Shown here one piece after another: positions 8,464 to 18,368 of a stretch of DNA of 64,000 nucleotides (positions are counted from its first letter, which is position 1; every line of letters starts with the position of its first letter). This DNA is from Actinomycetota bacterium (GTDB lineage: Bacteria; Actinomycetota; Thermoleophilia; Gaiellales; Gaiellaceae): positions 175,859 through 239,858 of the forward strand of contig PKYN01000009.1 in the NCBI GenBank assembly GCA_003132665.1, written 5' to 3'. The position numbers and the translations under genes are program-made. The notes below the pieces were generated by a model. The model was given only the letters and a program-made list of their open reading frames with translations, was not told the origin of the DNA and did not search any database.

Positions 8464-9023
8464 TCGCGCGGCTGCGCGGTAAACCGGTCGGGCGCGGGGC
8501 GGAGGGGCTGCTTCTGGACGTGAACGGAGTCGGCTACCTCGTGCACGCGACTCCCCGTGCCCTGGCCAAGGCCGGAGGCGACGAGATGACGGTCGAGACC
8601 TACCTGCACGTGCGCGAAGACGCACTCTCTCTCTACGGCTTCGCCGACGGCGAGGAACGCGAGCTCTTTATCCAGCTCCTCTCGGTCTCGGGGATCGGGC
8701 CCAAGGTGGCGCTGGCGATAGTGTCGGGCTCGACGCCGGCCGAGCTCAGGCGGGCGATCGCGCGCGAAGACACCGCTCGTTTCCAGGCCATTCCCGGCAT
8801 CGGCAAGAAGACGGCGCAGCGCGTTGTGCTGGAGCTGAAAGAGAAGCTGGCCGGAAGCGAGCTCATGCCCTATGGCGACGCCGGCTCCGACAAGCACCTG
8901 GTGGCGCGCGAGGCGCTGGTCGAGCTCGGCTACACGCTCGTCGAGGCCGAGCAGGCACTGGCCCGGATTGATCCCGAGCTGCCGCCAGAAGAGCGCGTGC
9001 GTCTGGCACTCAGAGCGGCGTGA
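8460..9023 (+). CDS. ruvA: RuvA, Holliday junction DNA-binding protein
   Basis: This 187-residue protein binds the four-way junction as a tetramer and loads RuvB. It has the N-terminal OB-fold (MIARLRGK, with GVGYLV), the tandem helix-hairpin-helix motifs (VSGIGPKVA and [11 protein letters not shown]), and the C-terminal three-helix domain that touches RuvB. It overlaps ruvC by 4 bases and is followed after a single base by ruvB. Confidence 0.97.
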   Translation: MIARLRGKPVGRGAEGLLLDVNGVGYLVHATPRALAKAGGDEMTVETYLHVREDALSLYGFADGEERELFIQLLSVSGIGPKVALAIVSGSTPAELRRAIAREDTARFQAIPGIGKKTAQRVVLELKEKLAGSELMPYGDAGSDKHLVAREALVELGYTLVEAEQALARIDPELPPEERVRLALRAA

Positions 9024-9024
9024 G

Positions 9025-10041
9025 ATGAGCGAAACCTTCCTGACACCCACGATCAAGCCCGAAGACGACGACATCGAGCGCTCGCTGCGCCCGCGCAACC
9101 TGGGCGAGTTCGTCGGCCAGGAGCGGATCAAGGAGCCGCTGGCGATCTCGCTCCAGGCGGCGCAGGGAAGGGAGGAGGCGCTCGATCATGTTCTGTTCGT
9201 CGGTCCGCCGGGGCTTGGCAAGACCTCGCTCGCCTTCATCGTGCGCGAGGAGCTCGGTGTTGGCATCCGCTGCATCGCCGGCCCGGCGCTCGAGCGCAAA
9301 GGCGACATGGCGGCGATCCTGACCAGCCTCGAGCCGCGCGACGTCCTCTTCATCGACGAGATCCACCGCCTCAATCACGCGGTTGAAGAGATTCTCTATC
9401 CGGCGCTCGAAGACTTTCGCCTTGACATCGTCGTTGGCCAGGGGCCGGCGGCCCGCACCCTGACGCTCGACCTGCCGCACTTCACTCTGGTCGGTGCGAC
9501 CACGCGCACCGGGCTCTTGACGACGCCGCTGCGCGACCGCTTCGGCATGACCTTCAGGCTCGACTACTACGGTGTTGACGACCTGGCCACGATCGTTCGC
9601 CGCTCGGCGCATATTCTCGGCGTCGAGATCGAGCCCGAGGCCGCGACAGAGATCGCGGCCCGCTCGCGTGGCACGCCTCGCATCGCCAACCGCATCCTGC
9701 GCCGCGTTCGCGATGTGGCCGAGGTACGTCACCAGGGGGCTGTCACGATGGCGATCGCGCGCGAAGCGCTGGAGCTCCTGGAGGTGGACGAAGTCGGTCT
9801 CGAGCACACCGATCGCGAGCTACTGCGGGCGATCGTCGAGCGCTTCGACGGCGGGCCTGTCGGGCTCTCGACGCTGGCGGTCGCACTCGGCGAGGAGCCC
9901 GACACGATCGAGGACGTCTACGAGCCCTACCTGCTGCAGCTCGGTTTCATCCAGCGCACCAACCGCGGCCGCATCGTCACCAAGTCCGGCCTTGCGCATC
10001 TAGGCGCCCCGGCTCCGCCCGACGATGTGAGCCTTTTCTAG
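9025..10041 (+). CDS. ruvB: RuvB, Holliday junction branch-migration helicase
   Basis: The 338-residue AAA+ ATPase drives branch migration on RuvA-bound junctions. The Walker A motif GPPGLGKT is at about 60-67, Walker B DEIH at 111-114, the sensor region GATTRTG is present, and a C-terminal winged helix ends in [12 protein letters not shown] chose ATG 9025, one base after the ruvA stop, because it gives the normal start; a longer open frame upstream lies inside ruvA and is not used. The operon ends here, facing an opposed hypothetical gene. Confidence 0.97.
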   Translation: MSETFLTPTIKPEDDDIERSLRPRNLGEFVGQERIKEPLAISLQAAQGREEALDHVLFVGPPGLGKTSLAFIVREELGVGIRCIAGPALERKGDMAAILTSLEPRDVLFIDEIHRLNHAVEEILYPALEDFRLDIVVGQGPAARTLTLDLPHFTLVGATTRTGLLTTPLRDRFGMTFRLDYYGVDDLATIVRRSAHILGVEIEPEAATEIAARSRGTPRIANRILRRVRDVAEVRHQGAVTMAIAREALELLEVDEVGLEHTDRELLRAIVERFDGGPVGLSTLAVALGEEPDTIEDVYEPYLLQLGFIQRTNRGRIVTKSGLAHLGAPAPPDDVSLF

Positions 10042-10072
10042 CGCTTCGCGACGGGCCGCATCCGCGTCGAGA

Positions 10073-10537
10073 TCAAGCGCGATAACGCAGCGCGCGCCAG
10101 GACGGCACCGGCGCCAGCTCGAGCAAGGTGCGATCGCCATGGGGATCGTGGTAACCGAATTCGGCCTGGTCGTCGTCCCAGGCGACCTCCAGTAGACCTT
10201 GCTTGACGCGGTGGTCGAGCCAGGCTCCGCGGAAGACGAGCTTGCGAAGCCAGTAGACGAGCGATTCTCCGTCCACGAGCGAGATCCGCTCCCAGTTTTC
10301 AACCAGGTAGCGGCCGAAGTCGCTGCGGGGCTCGGAGATCTGCCCGATCGGGCTGGCCACGAGCTCGACCAGGTCGGCCGTCTCGCCCTCGCCCAGATCG
10401 TTTCCGCCTACGAACTCCAGTCGCACGGCGGCGGCCGTCACACGTTCCTCGAAATCGCTGCTGCTGAAGGAGAAGCGATAGTCGAGGAACTCGACGACGT
10501 AATCGGAACCGGAGCGGTAATTGGGTTGCCGTGCCAC
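10073..10537 (-). CDS. Hypothetical protein, 154 residues
   Basis: I do not recognise the family. The product is soluble and acidic in its middle, with a repeated aromatic pattern (SDYVVEFLDYRFSF, and a tryptophan-rich second half with DDDQAEFGYHDPHGD). No signal peptide or membrane segment is visible. Amino-acid composition and a clean ATG start support a real gene. It converges with ruvB and diverges from recJ, so it is transcribed alone. Confidence 0.7.
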   Translation of the reverse strand: MARQPNYRSGSDYVVEFLDYRFSFSSSDFEERVTAAAVRLEFVGGNDLGEGETADLVELVASPIGQISEPRSDFGRYLVENWERISLVDGESLVYWLRKLVFRGAWLDHRVKQGLLEVAWDDDQAEFGYHDPHGDRTLLELAPVPSWRALRYRA

Positions 10538-10725
10538 GTGGCCAGGATAGCCCCGAGCCGGTTTCTGAAAGACGATTAAGACCGCTCGATGTCTTTAGGG
10601 CTTCTTTACGGACGGCTTCTACGGTGGTCAATGAGAGCAAGCGGAAACAACGGCGTGACTTGCAGTACAGATCTTTTACAGGCTGAAAGCGCGACTTACC
10701 GTTCAACCTCCGAAGCGGAACAACA
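10538..10725 (+). ncRNA. Candidate small RNA or leader ending at an orphan terminator
   Basis: Between the divergent starts of the hypothetical gene and recJ there is a strong terminator (10726-10770) with no plus-strand coding sequence upstream of it. The roughly 190 bases before it contain no credible open frame and match no RNA family I recognise. They could be an independent small RNA or an attenuated leader of recJ. No clear promoter was found, so this is an inference from the terminator alone. Confidence 0.3.
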
Positions 10726-10770
10726 AACCGGACGGAGCCTAACCCGGAGGGCTCCGTCCGGTTCTTTGTC
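10726..10770. terminator. Long-stem terminator upstream of recJ
   Basis: A perfect 14-bp stem (10726-10739 with 10750-10763) has a 10-base loop, and T-rich sequence follows on the plus strand (CTTTGTC). The minus strand also reads into T-rich sequence (TTTGTTGTT), so it could work in both directions. Confidence 0.8.
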
Positions 10771-10872
10771 TCATTCCTTTCGATTCACGTGCGAATGACG
10801 TCGAACGAGCGACGTTGGGCGGCGCTCGAGCTCGCCGCTGCTATCCGGTCGTTGGCCTAACGTTCTCTTCCC

Positions 10873-12756
10873 ATGCAACAGGGACGTTGGACGATCGAGC
10901 CGGCTGATTCGCACGACGTGCGAAGGCTCGCGCACGAGCTCGAGCTGAGCGAGCTGACCGCCTCGGTACTGGTTCGCCGCGGCCTGACCGAGCCCGAGCA
11001 GGCGCGAGCGTTTCTCGCCGCTGATGCGCCCGGGCACGACCCCTTTGCGCTCGGCGACATGGCCCAGGCCGTGCAGCGCATTCGTGCCGCGGTGGCGGCC
11101 GGAGAGAAGATCTGCGTGCACGGCGACTACGACGTCGACGGGGTTGCGGCGACCGCGCTTGCCGTGCAACTGCTGAGGGAGCTCGGCGCCGATGTGAGCT
11201 GGGCGCTGCCGAGCCGCTTCGACGAAGGCTACGGGCTGACTCCGGGAATGCTCGAGCGGCTCGCGGGTGACGGCTGCTCGCTTGTTCTCACGGTCGACTG
11301 CGGTATCACAGCGATCGACGAGGTGGCCAAGGCCGCCGAGCTTGGGCTGGACGTGATCGTCACCGACCATCACCGGCCGGGGGAGAGGCTTCCCGGTTGC
11401 CCGATCGTGGCGCCGCGCCCGTCGAGCTATCCCTTTGCCGGGCTTTGCGGGGCGGGTGTCGTGTACAAGCTGGGGGAGGCGCTGTTCGGCGCCGAGTCGG
11501 AGTTTCTGCTCGATCAACTGGATCTCGTCTGTCTCGCCACCGTCGCCGATGTCGTGCCACTCGTCGACGAGAACCGCTGGCTCGTCGCAGCCGGGCTGAA
11601 AAAGCTCGGCCGAACGACCAGGCCGGGGCTGCGCGCTCTCATGCGCACGGCAGGTGTCGATGCGGCGACGCTCGACACCGGTCAGACCGCATTTCGGCTG
11701 GCGCCGCGTATCAACGCCGCCGGCCGGCTCGGTCATCCGGATCTCGCGCTCGAGCTTCTACTCGGAGACGACGACGAGGAGGCATCCGGGCAGACGCGGA
11801 AGCTCGAGGAGCTGAACCGCGAACGCCAAATAATCGAGGACGGGATTTTGCGCGACGCTGTACAGCAGGTCGAATCCTGGCCGGAATCGAAACGGTGCCG
11901 GCGCGCCTACGTGATCGCCGGCGAAGACTGGAACGAGGGCGTGATCGGCATCGTCGCCTCGAGGCTGGTGGAGCGTTTCTCGCGCCCGGTCGTGCTCGTC
12001 GCCGGCTCGAGCGGCGATTGGAAGGGGTCGGGTCGCTCGATTCCCGCCTTCGACTTGCATGGCGGCATCGTCGCCTGTTCGCGCCTGCTCGAGCGATTTG
12101 GCGGTCACCGCGCCGCCGCCGGGTTCTCGATCCATCCCGAGAACCTCGAGGAGTTCAGTGAGGCATTCACCGATCATGCCACCGAGGCGCTGACCGACGC
12201 CGACCTCGTTTCTGTCACGAAGGTCGACGCGATCGTGCCGCCGCAGACCAAGTTGACGCTCGAGCTCTGCCAGGAGCTGGAGCGCCTGGAGCCGTTCGGG
12301 CTCGGTAACCCGGGCGTGCTCCTGATCGCTACCGGCTGCGAGCTGAGCGACTTGACGAGCTGCGGCGATGGCAAGCACCTGCGCTTCCGCGTCAGCCTCG
12401 ACGGCTGCGATGCGGGCAGCGCCATCGCCTTCGGAATGGGGAAGCAGCTCGATCGCCTGCGCCGCAGCGGTCGCTACGACCTCGCCTTTCGGCTCGAAGC
12501 GAACCGCTGGAACGGCACCGTCACGCCGCAGCTTCAAGTCCGGCGGATCTTCGACGAAGAGCCGCGCTACGAAGCGCTGCGGGATCACCTCGTCGCCAGC
12601 TGGCGCGCCGGAGAGAGCGCCTGGGATGAGCAGACGCGGGTGATATTCGCAGAGGCGGGGCTGCTGGAAGAAGGCGCCGGCCGCCGCAGCTTGCTCGAGT
12701 CGCAGACCTTCCGGGCGCTGCTGGCCGCGGATGGCGCGGTTGCGGCGGCGGCCTAG
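10873..12756 (+). CDS. recJ: RecJ, single-stranded-DNA-specific exonuclease
   Basis: The 627-residue protein degrades single-stranded DNA 5' to 3' in RecF-pathway repair and mismatch repair. It belongs to the DHH phosphoesterases: DYDVDG at 85-90, VDCG near 141, and DHH at 165-167 bind the metals, and the DHHA1 motif GGHRAAAGFS lies in the second half. An OB-type domain with LEPFGLGNPG follows. Length and motif order are normal. The ATG at 10873 follows the terminator region. The frame ends at TAG 12754-12756; the same frame stays open for 85 more codons. Confidence 0.95.
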   Translation: MQQGRWTIEPADSHDVRRLAHELELSELTASVLVRRGLTEPEQARAFLAADAPGHDPFALGDMAQAVQRIRAAVAAGEKICVHGDYDVDGVAATALAVQLLRELGADVSWALPSRFDEGYGLTPGMLERLAGDGCSLVLTVDCGITAIDEVAKAAELGLDVIVTDHHRPGERLPGCPIVAPRPSSYPFAGLCGAGVVYKLGEALFGAESEFLLDQLDLVCLATVADVVPLVDENRWLVAAGLKKLGRTTRPGLRALMRTAGVDAATLDTGQTAFRLAPRINAAGRLGHPDLALELLLGDDDEEASGQTRKLEELNRERQIIEDGILRDAVQQVESWPESKRCRRAYVIAGEDWNEGVIGIVASRLVERFSRPVVLVAGSSGDWKGSGRSIPAFDLHGGIVACSRLLERFGGHRAAAGFSIHPENLEEFSEAFTDHATEALTDADLVSVTKVDAIVPPQTKLTLELCQELERLEPFGLGNPGVLLIATGCELSDLTSCGDGKHLRFRVSLDGCDAGSAIAFGMGKQLDRLRRSGRYDLAFRLEANRWNGTVTPQLQVRRIFDEEPRYEALRDHLVASWRAGESAWDEQTRVIFAEAGLLEEGAGRRSLLESQTFRALLAADGAVAAAA

Positions 12757-12996
12757 GAATCGGCTTCAGTTCGTGAGGCGCTGCGTCTACCGGCGGACAA
12801 TCCGGTTCTCGGCCGCTCGGGAAAGACGCTCTTCGTGGGGCTCCAAGAAGCGGGCGGCGGCCAAGCCGTCGCGTATCTCCACGAGTTTGGGGAGAAATGG
12901 GCCAGCCTTGACCTGGACGACGGTGGCGGACTACGGGCAGCTTCGGGTGCGAGGGGTGGGCTCTTCTCTGGCTCTATCCGCACCCGTGAGGCTCGG

Positions 12997-13488
12997 TCAG
13001 CGCCCCGCTCTTAGATCCAACGACAGCTCGAGCTCGTCGCGGATCGGGATGTCGTCGTAGCCGAGCTCGGGGATCTCGGGCTTGATCCGGCGCGACTTGT
13101 CGACTGCTCCCTTGCGCAGCGCGGTGAGAACGAAGCCGCGACGCTGGTAGAAGCCGAGTGCGCGGACGTTGTCGTTGGTCGTGACGACCAATAAGCGGCG
13201 GCACTCCTGCCTCCAAGCCGCGTTCGCCACCGCCGCGACGAGCGTCGAGCCGACGCCGGCTCCCTCCTGAAGGCTGTCGAGGGTGACCAGCTCGCTTTCG
13301 GCTCCGCGCGTCTCGTAGGCGGTAAGGCCCGCCGGCTCGCCCTCGATCTCGGCTACGAAGCCTTCGAGCAGGCTCGCGTCTCGCGCCTTGCCACGGATGA
13401 TCACGACCTCGCTGCCCCAACGTTCGCGCATCAGCTCGATCGCCCAGGGGCGGTCTTCCTCGGTGAACGGGCGCACCTGAACGGTCAT
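12997..13488 (-). CDS. GNAT-family N-acetyltransferase
   Basis: This 163-residue protein has the GNAT fold: the beta-strand VTLDSLQEGAGVGSTLV carries the acetyl-CoA pyrophosphate loop (QEGAGVGS), and NVRALGFYQRRGF is the typical fourth motif. The acceptor is unknown. It converges with recJ and diverges from rel, and the space up to the rel start (about 110 bases) must hold both promoters. ATG 13488 gives the usual start (VQVRPFTEEDRP). Confidence 0.9.
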   Translation of the reverse strand: MTVQVRPFTEEDRPWAIELMRERWGSEVVIIRGKARDASLLEGFVAEIEGEPAGLTAYETRGAESELVTLDSLQEGAGVGSTLVAAVANAAWRQECRRLLVVTTNDNVRALGFYQRRGFVLTALRKGAVDKSRRIKPEIPELGYDDIPIRDELELSLDLRAGR

Positions 13489-13600
13489 AGGCCGCGATTC
13501 TACGTCCGTTGTCCGGCGAAAACTCGCCGATGAAAGTCAAAGTCCGCCGCGCGGGCCGACTTTCGCTCGGTAACGGTCGTGCCGACAATACACTTAGAAG

Positions 13601-15820
13601 ATGACTGTTCTGGATGCCCTCCAGCGGCACGAGCACCTCGTCGACGAGCTACTCGCCGACGTAGCTGCCTACAACCCGAAGGTCGATCGGGATCTGATTC
13701 GCCGCGCCTTTGAGTTCGCCGCCAAGGCGCACGACGGTCAGCAGCGCCGCTCGGGCGAGGAGTTCATCAACCATCCCTTCGGCGTGGCGAAGATCTGCGC
13801 CGAGCTTCGGCTGGACGAGCAGACGGTCGCCGCCGCGCTCCTGCACGACGTGGTCGAGGACACCGGCGTGTCGATCGCCGAGCTTCGAGAGGAGTTCGGC
13901 GAGGAGATCGCCCGCCTAGTCGAAGGCGTGACCAAGCTGACCCGAATCCAGTTCCAGAGCCGCGAGCAGGCCGAGGCCGAGAACTACCGCAAGATGGTCG
14001 TAGCGATGGCGAGCGACATGCGCGTCATCCTGATCAAGCTCGCCGATCGCCTGCACAACATGCGCACGATCGAGTACCTGGGCAAGGCGAAGCAGGTGCA
14101 GAAGGCGCGCGAGACGCTCGAGGTCTACGCGCCGCTGGCTCACCGTCTGGGTATCCACACCCTCAAGTGGGAGCTCGAGGATCTCGCCTTCCAGGTGCTG
14201 CATCCCCGCAAGTACTCCGAGATCAAAGCAATGGTCAACGAGCAGCGCTCCGATCGCGAGGCGCATGTGCGCGAGGCGGCGGCCCTGCTCAAGGCCGAGC
14301 TCGACAAGCTTGACATTCCGGCGGACATCTCCGGCCGGGCCAAGCACTTCTACTCCATCTACGACAAGATGGCCCGCAAGGGCAAGGAGTTCAACGAGAT
14401 CTACGACTTGACGGCGATGCGCGTGATCGTCGAGAGCAAGGGCGAGGAGGGCACGCGCGACTGCTACGGCGCTCTCGGCCTGATCCACTCGCTCTGGAAG
14501 CCAATGCCCGGGCGCTTCAAGGACTACGTCGCCATGGCCAAGGCGAACCGCTACCGCTCGCTGCACACGACCGTGATCGGACCGGAGGGCAGGCCGCTAG
14601 AGATTCAGGTCAGGACGCGCGAGATGCACGAGGAGGCGGAGCTCGGAATCGCCGCCCACTGGCTCTACAAGAGGCAGCGCTCGGCGAAGCTCCAGGAAGA
14701 GGAATGGCTGTCCTGGGTCAAGCAGCTCGTGGACTCGCATGCGAGTCCGGCAGGCACCGACACCAGCGAGTTCATGCGCACCTTCCGCAGCGACCTCTTC
14801 GTCGACGAGGTCTATGTGTTCACGCCCAAGGGCGAGGTGAAGACGTTGCCGGCCGGCTCGACGCCGATCGACTTCGCCTACGCGGTGCACACCGACATCG
14901 GCCACCGCACCGTCGGCGCCAAGGTCAACGGGCGCATCGTGCCGCTGCACTACCGCCTGGCGAACGGCGACTTCGTCGAGATTCTCACCTCGCGCTCGCC
15001 GCGCGGCCCTTCGCGCGACTGGCTCTCTCTGGCCGTCTCCTCACGCGCCCGCAACAAGATCCGTCACTGGATCAGCTCGCAAACCCGCGGCGAGACCGAG
15101 CAGAAGGGGCGCGATTCGCTCGAGCATGCGCTCAAGGCGCAGAACCTTCCGTACCGCCGACTGGCGGGCTCTTCCCTGCTGGCGCAGGTCATCCGCGAGA
15201 TGGGCTTCAAAAAAGCGGACGACTTCTATCTCGCGCTCGGCTCGGGCAAGGTGCCGGCCGGCCAGGTGGTCAACAAGGTCATCCAGCGGCTCAAGATCGA
15301 CCAAGCGGTTCCCGAGCAGACGCTCCCGGAGCGAAAGTCGCGCACCAGAAGGGCGACCGCCTCCGACAGCCTCGGCATTCGCGTCCAGGGCGTAGACGAC
15401 CCGAGCGTGCTCCTACGCCTGGCCAAGTGCTGCAATCCGGTACCGGGCGACAAGATCGTCGGCTACATCTCGATGGGCAAGGGCATCACGATCCACCGCG
15501 ACGACTGTCCGAACGTGAAGGCGCTTCGCCGCAACCCAGAACGATTCACCCGGGTGGACTGGGACGGCGGCACGACGCAGTGCTTCCGCGTCCAGATCGC
15601 CGTCTCGGCCTGGGATCGACAGCGCCTGCTCGAGGACGTGGCTCGCACCTTCGCCGAGCACGGCGCCAATATCGTCTCCTACGGCGGCTCGGTCGAGGAT
15701 CAGCTGGCCAAGAACTGGTACACAGCCGAGCTCGGCGATGTCAAAGCGCTGAAGACGCTTCTGAATGCGCTCAGGAACGTGGACGCCGTGTTCGACGTCT
15801 ACCGCGTGACGCCGTCCTGA
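13601..15820 (+). CDS. rel: Rel, bifunctional (p)ppGpp synthetase/hydrolase
   Basis: This 739-residue RelA/SpoT homologue controls the stringent response by making and degrading (p)ppGpp. The N-terminal HD hydrolase domain is intact (HPFGVAKI, then LLHDVVEDT), so hydrolysis is likely. The synthetase domain has RYRSLHTTV and EIQVRT. A TGS domain (VYVFTPKGEVKTLPAG), the conserved Cys-containing region (LAKCCNPVPGD) and a C-terminal ACT domain complete the long form. It stands alone between an opposed GNAT gene and a convergent membrane-protein gene. Confidence 0.97.
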   Translation: MTVLDALQRHEHLVDELLADVAAYNPKVDRDLIRRAFEFAAKAHDGQQRRSGEEFINHPFGVAKICAELRLDEQTVAAALLHDVVEDTGVSIAELREEFGEEIARLVEGVTKLTRIQFQSREQAEAENYRKMVVAMASDMRVILIKLADRLHNMRTIEYLGKAKQVQKARETLEVYAPLAHRLGIHTLKWELEDLAFQVLHPRKYSEIKAMVNEQRSDREAHVREAAALLKAELDKLDIPADISGRAKHFYSIYDKMARKGKEFNEIYDLTAMRVIVESKGEEGTRDCYGALGLIHSLWKPMPGRFKDYVAMAKANRYRSLHTTVIGPEGRPLEIQVRTREMHEEAELGIAAHWLYKRQRSAKLQEEEWLSWVKQLVDSHASPAGTDTSEFMRTFRSDLFVDEVYVFTPKGEVKTLPAGSTPIDFAYAVHTDIGHRTVGAKVNGRIVPLHYRLANGDFVEILTSRSPRGPSRDWLSLAVSSRARNKIRHWISSQTRGETEQKGRDSLEHALKAQNLPYRRLAGSSLLAQVIREMGFKKADDFYLALGSGKVPAGQVVNKVIQRLKIDQAVPEQTLPERKSRTRRATASDSLGIRVQGVDDPSVLLRLAKCCNPVPGDKIVGYISMGKGITIHRDDCPNVKALRRNPERFTRVDWDGGTTQCFRVQIAVSAWDRQRLLEDVARTFAEHGANIVSYGGSVEDQLAKNWYTAELGDVKALKTLLNALRNVDAVFDVYRVTPS

Positions 15821-15853
15821 GCTGCGCCATCTCGTAGGCAGACCCGCGGCGGC

Positions 15854-16858
15854 TCAGTCCGACGTGCGCAGGCGGCGCAGGCCGATCAGCGCCGGCAGCA
15901 CCGGCAACCAGGCGTTGAAAACGCGGTAGGCGAAAACGGCGAGTAGTGCCGGCGCGAGTGCGACGCCCGTCCAGTTCAGCGAGAAGGGCAGGAAGGCGTC
16001 GGCGGCGCCCGCGCCCGCGAGCGGCAGGGTGCGGCGGGTCAACGCGTAGCCCGTGGCGAATCCGATTACCAGCGCCGGTAGCGAGGGCGAATCGCCGAAG
16101 ACCTTCAGCGTCGCCCAGAGCATGAATATCTCCGAGAACCAGTAGACGGCCATGCCGAGGATCGCGGCCAGGCCCCGATTCAGGCTGTCGATCGCGATTC
16201 TGGGTAACAGGGCCAGGCCGTCGAGAGCCTCGGCGACGAACTGACCTCTAGAGCGGATGATGGTTAGCCTCGGATGCAGATACAGAGCGAAGAACGCCGC
16301 CAGAAAGCCGGCCGGAACGCCGATCGCCCAGGGCCAAGTGAGTGCGCCGTGCAGCCTGCCGTGCGCGATCAGGTAGATCGAGCAGGCGCAGGCGGCTGGT
16401 GCCAGTAACACGTACTCGAGCGCCCCCAAAGCCAACACGCGCACACGAGCCTCGCGGGCGTCGGAGCCTGCCTCCTGCAACTTCTTCACGTCGTGCGCGA
16501 AGCCGCCGCGCATGACGAAGAGGCCGAAGCCACTCGAGACGAGGGCCACCCAATCCAGGCGAGGCAGCTCCAAGCCTCCGTCCGCTCGCACCACTTCCCG
16601 GTAGGCGAAGGTGTAACCGGCGTAGGCCAGAGCCTCGGCGGCAACGGCGGGCAGGAGCCAGATCCAATTCAGGTCGGCAAGGCGATGCCCGACCTGCGCG
16701 AAGCCCGCCACCCAGGCGATGGAGATGCTTGCCGCCAGGGCGAGCGCGAAGCCGATGACGATCGGGAGAGCGATCTGGACGAGGGGGCGCGATTGCTGGC
16801 GCGGGCTACCGGCCGGCTCTTCGCCGCGCCCGACGTGTTCGACCGGTGTCCGCCCCAC
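15854..16858 (-). CDS. Flippase-like integral membrane protein (LPG-synthase transmembrane-domain family)
   Basis: The 334-residue protein has about eight hydrophobic segments and resembles the transmembrane domain of lysylphosphatidylglycerol synthases (UPF0104-type), without the aminoacyl transferase part. Such proteins are thought to move lipids or polyprenyl-linked sugars across the membrane. It lies 51 bases downstream of the phosphomannomutase gene on the same strand, so a link to polysaccharide or glycolipid export is plausible but inferred. The start at 16858 leaves a hydrophilic leader of about 27 residues. Confidence 0.75.
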   Translation of the reverse strand: MGRTPVEHVGRGEEPAGSPRQQSRPLVQIALPIVIGFALALAASISIAWVAGFAQVGHRLADLNWIWLLPAVAAEALAYAGYTFAYREVVRADGGLELPRLDWVALVSSGFGLFVMRGGFAHDVKKLQEAGSDAREARVRVLALGALEYVLLAPAACACSIYLIAHGRLHGALTWPWAIGVPAGFLAAFFALYLHPRLTIIRSRGQFVAEALDGLALLPRIAIDSLNRGLAAILGMAVYWFSEIFMLWATLKVFGDSPSLPALVIGFATGYALTRRTLPLAGAGAADAFLPFSLNWTGVALAPALLAVFAYRVFNAWLPVLPALIGLRRLRTSD

Positions 16859-16909
16859 AGTGAGATCGTATTCCGCGCGAACCGCCGAGGAAACAGAAAC
16901 CGAGAGAAG

Positions 16910-18253
16910 CTAGGAGCGGATGATCTCGAGCGCCTCGCCGCGCTTCTCCTCCATCAGCCCGGAAGAGAGCGCCTCGAGGTTGAGACGAAGCAGCGGCTCG
17001 GTGTTCGAGGGACGAACGTTGAAGTGCCAGTCGTCCGCGTCCACCGAGAGCCCGTCCAGGTGCGTGACCTTGCCCTGGGCCGAGAAGTGCTTCTCCAGCT
17101 CCGCGAGCTTGGCGGCGACGTCCGAGACGCGGGTGTTGATCTCGCCGGTGATGAAGTAGCGCTCGCGGTAGGGGCGCAGAATCTCCGAAAGCGGCTTCCC
17201 TTGCTTCGAAACGTACTCCAGCATCAGCAGCGCGGGGATGATTCCCGAGTCGGCCCTGGAGAAGTCGCGGAAGTAGTAGTGACCCGAGACCTCGCCTCCG
17301 AACACGGCTCCGCTCTCGCGCATGCGGTGCTTGATGAAGGCGTGGCCGACGCGATTCATGAGCGCCGTGCCGCCGGCCTGCTCGATCGTGTGCGGAACGG
17401 CCCAGCTGGCGCGAACGTCGTAGATGATCTTGGCGCCGGGCTCCTTGGCCAGGAACGTCTCGGCGAAGAGCGCGGTGACGAAGTCGCCGGGCACGAACTC
17501 GCCAGTCTCGTCGACGAAGAAGCAGCGATCGGCGTCGCCGTCGAAGGCGATACCGAGATCGGCCTTTTCCTCCTTGGCCTTGGCAACGATGAACTCGCGG
17601 TTCTCGGGCAAGAGCGGATTCGGCTCGTGGTTGGGGAAACTGCCGTCGGGCTCGAAGTAGCAGCGCACAGCGTCGATCTGTGGCAGGCGCTCGAGCACCG
17701 GCTCGAGCATGCGCCCGCCCATGCCGTTGGCCGCGTCCACGACCACGCGCAGCGGCTTGACCGCGCTCGGATCGATGAACGAGAGGACGCGCTCGAGGAA
17801 GGTCGGCCAGACGTCCTTCTTCTCGACGGCGCCCTTACGCGTGACCTCTCCGAAGCCTCTCAGGGCGCGATCGCGCACCTCGATCAGGCCCGAGTCGCCT
17901 CCGACCGGGAGAGCTCCGGCGCGCACGATCTTGAAGCCCGTGTATTCCTTGGGATTGTGCGAGGCGGTGCAGGTGATGCCGCCGTCCAGCTCGAGCGAGC
18001 CGACCGCGAAGTAGAGCATCTCGGTGCCGATCTGCCCGATGTCGAGCACCTCGGCGCCGCCGTCGGTGGCTCCCTCCGTAAGCGCGGCGACCATTTGTGG
18101 TCCCGACATGCGCATGTCGCGACCGATGGCAATGCGCTTAGGCTTGAACTCCTCGACGTAGGCGCGCCCGATCGCGTAGGCGCCCTCCTCGTCGATCTCC
18201 GCCGGGTAGATCCCGCGCACGTCATAGGCTTTGAAGACCTCGGGCTTGAGCAT
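16910..18253 (-). CDS. Phosphomannomutase/phosphoglucomutase
   Basis: This 447-residue alpha-D-phosphohexomutase interconverts hexose 6-phosphate and 1-phosphate to feed GDP-mannose or UDP-glucose synthesis. It shows FKAYDVRGIYP at the start, the active-site Ser98 in CTASHNP, the metal loop DGDADR, the sugar-binding GGEVSGHYYF, and the phosphate-binding RPSNTEP near the end. I chose ATG 18253 because it gives the standard start of the family; the frame is open upstream without protein-like sequence. The product order fits an operon with the membrane protein downstream. Confidence 0.95.
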   Translation of the reverse strand: MLKPEVFKAYDVRGIYPAEIDEEGAYAIGRAYVEEFKPKRIAIGRDMRMSGPQMVAALTEGATDGGAEVLDIGQIGTEMLYFAVGSLELDGGITCTASHNPKEYTGFKIVRAGALPVGGDSGLIEVRDRALRGFGEVTRKGAVEKKDVWPTFLERVLSFIDPSAVKPLRVVVDAANGMGGRMLEPVLERLPQIDAVRCYFEPDGSFPNHEPNPLLPENREFIVAKAKEEKADLGIAFDGDADRCFFVDETGEFVPGDFVTALFAETFLAKEPGAKIIYDVRASWAVPHTIEQAGGTALMNRVGHAFIKHRMRESGAVFGGEVSGHYYFRDFSRADSGIIPALLMLEYVSKQGKPLSEILRPYRERYFITGEINTRVSDVAAKLAELEKHFSAQGKVTHLDGLSVDADDWHFNVRPSNTEPLLRLNLEALSSGLMEEKRGEALEIIRS

Positions 18254-18368
18254 GACCTGGATGCTAGCGACGACGGGCCCCCGGGACGTCGGTTGCCGTC
18301 CACGATGGTGAAGGGTTGCCCTCGCATGAGTGTGAGCGTCGTCCGAAGCTACTCCTAGGCTTGGGGCC

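Noticed and set aside
16493..18358. 621-codon plus-strand open frame opposite the phosphomutase
   Set aside because: The minus strand encodes a complete phosphomutase with all active-site motifs; the plus frame is its shadow.
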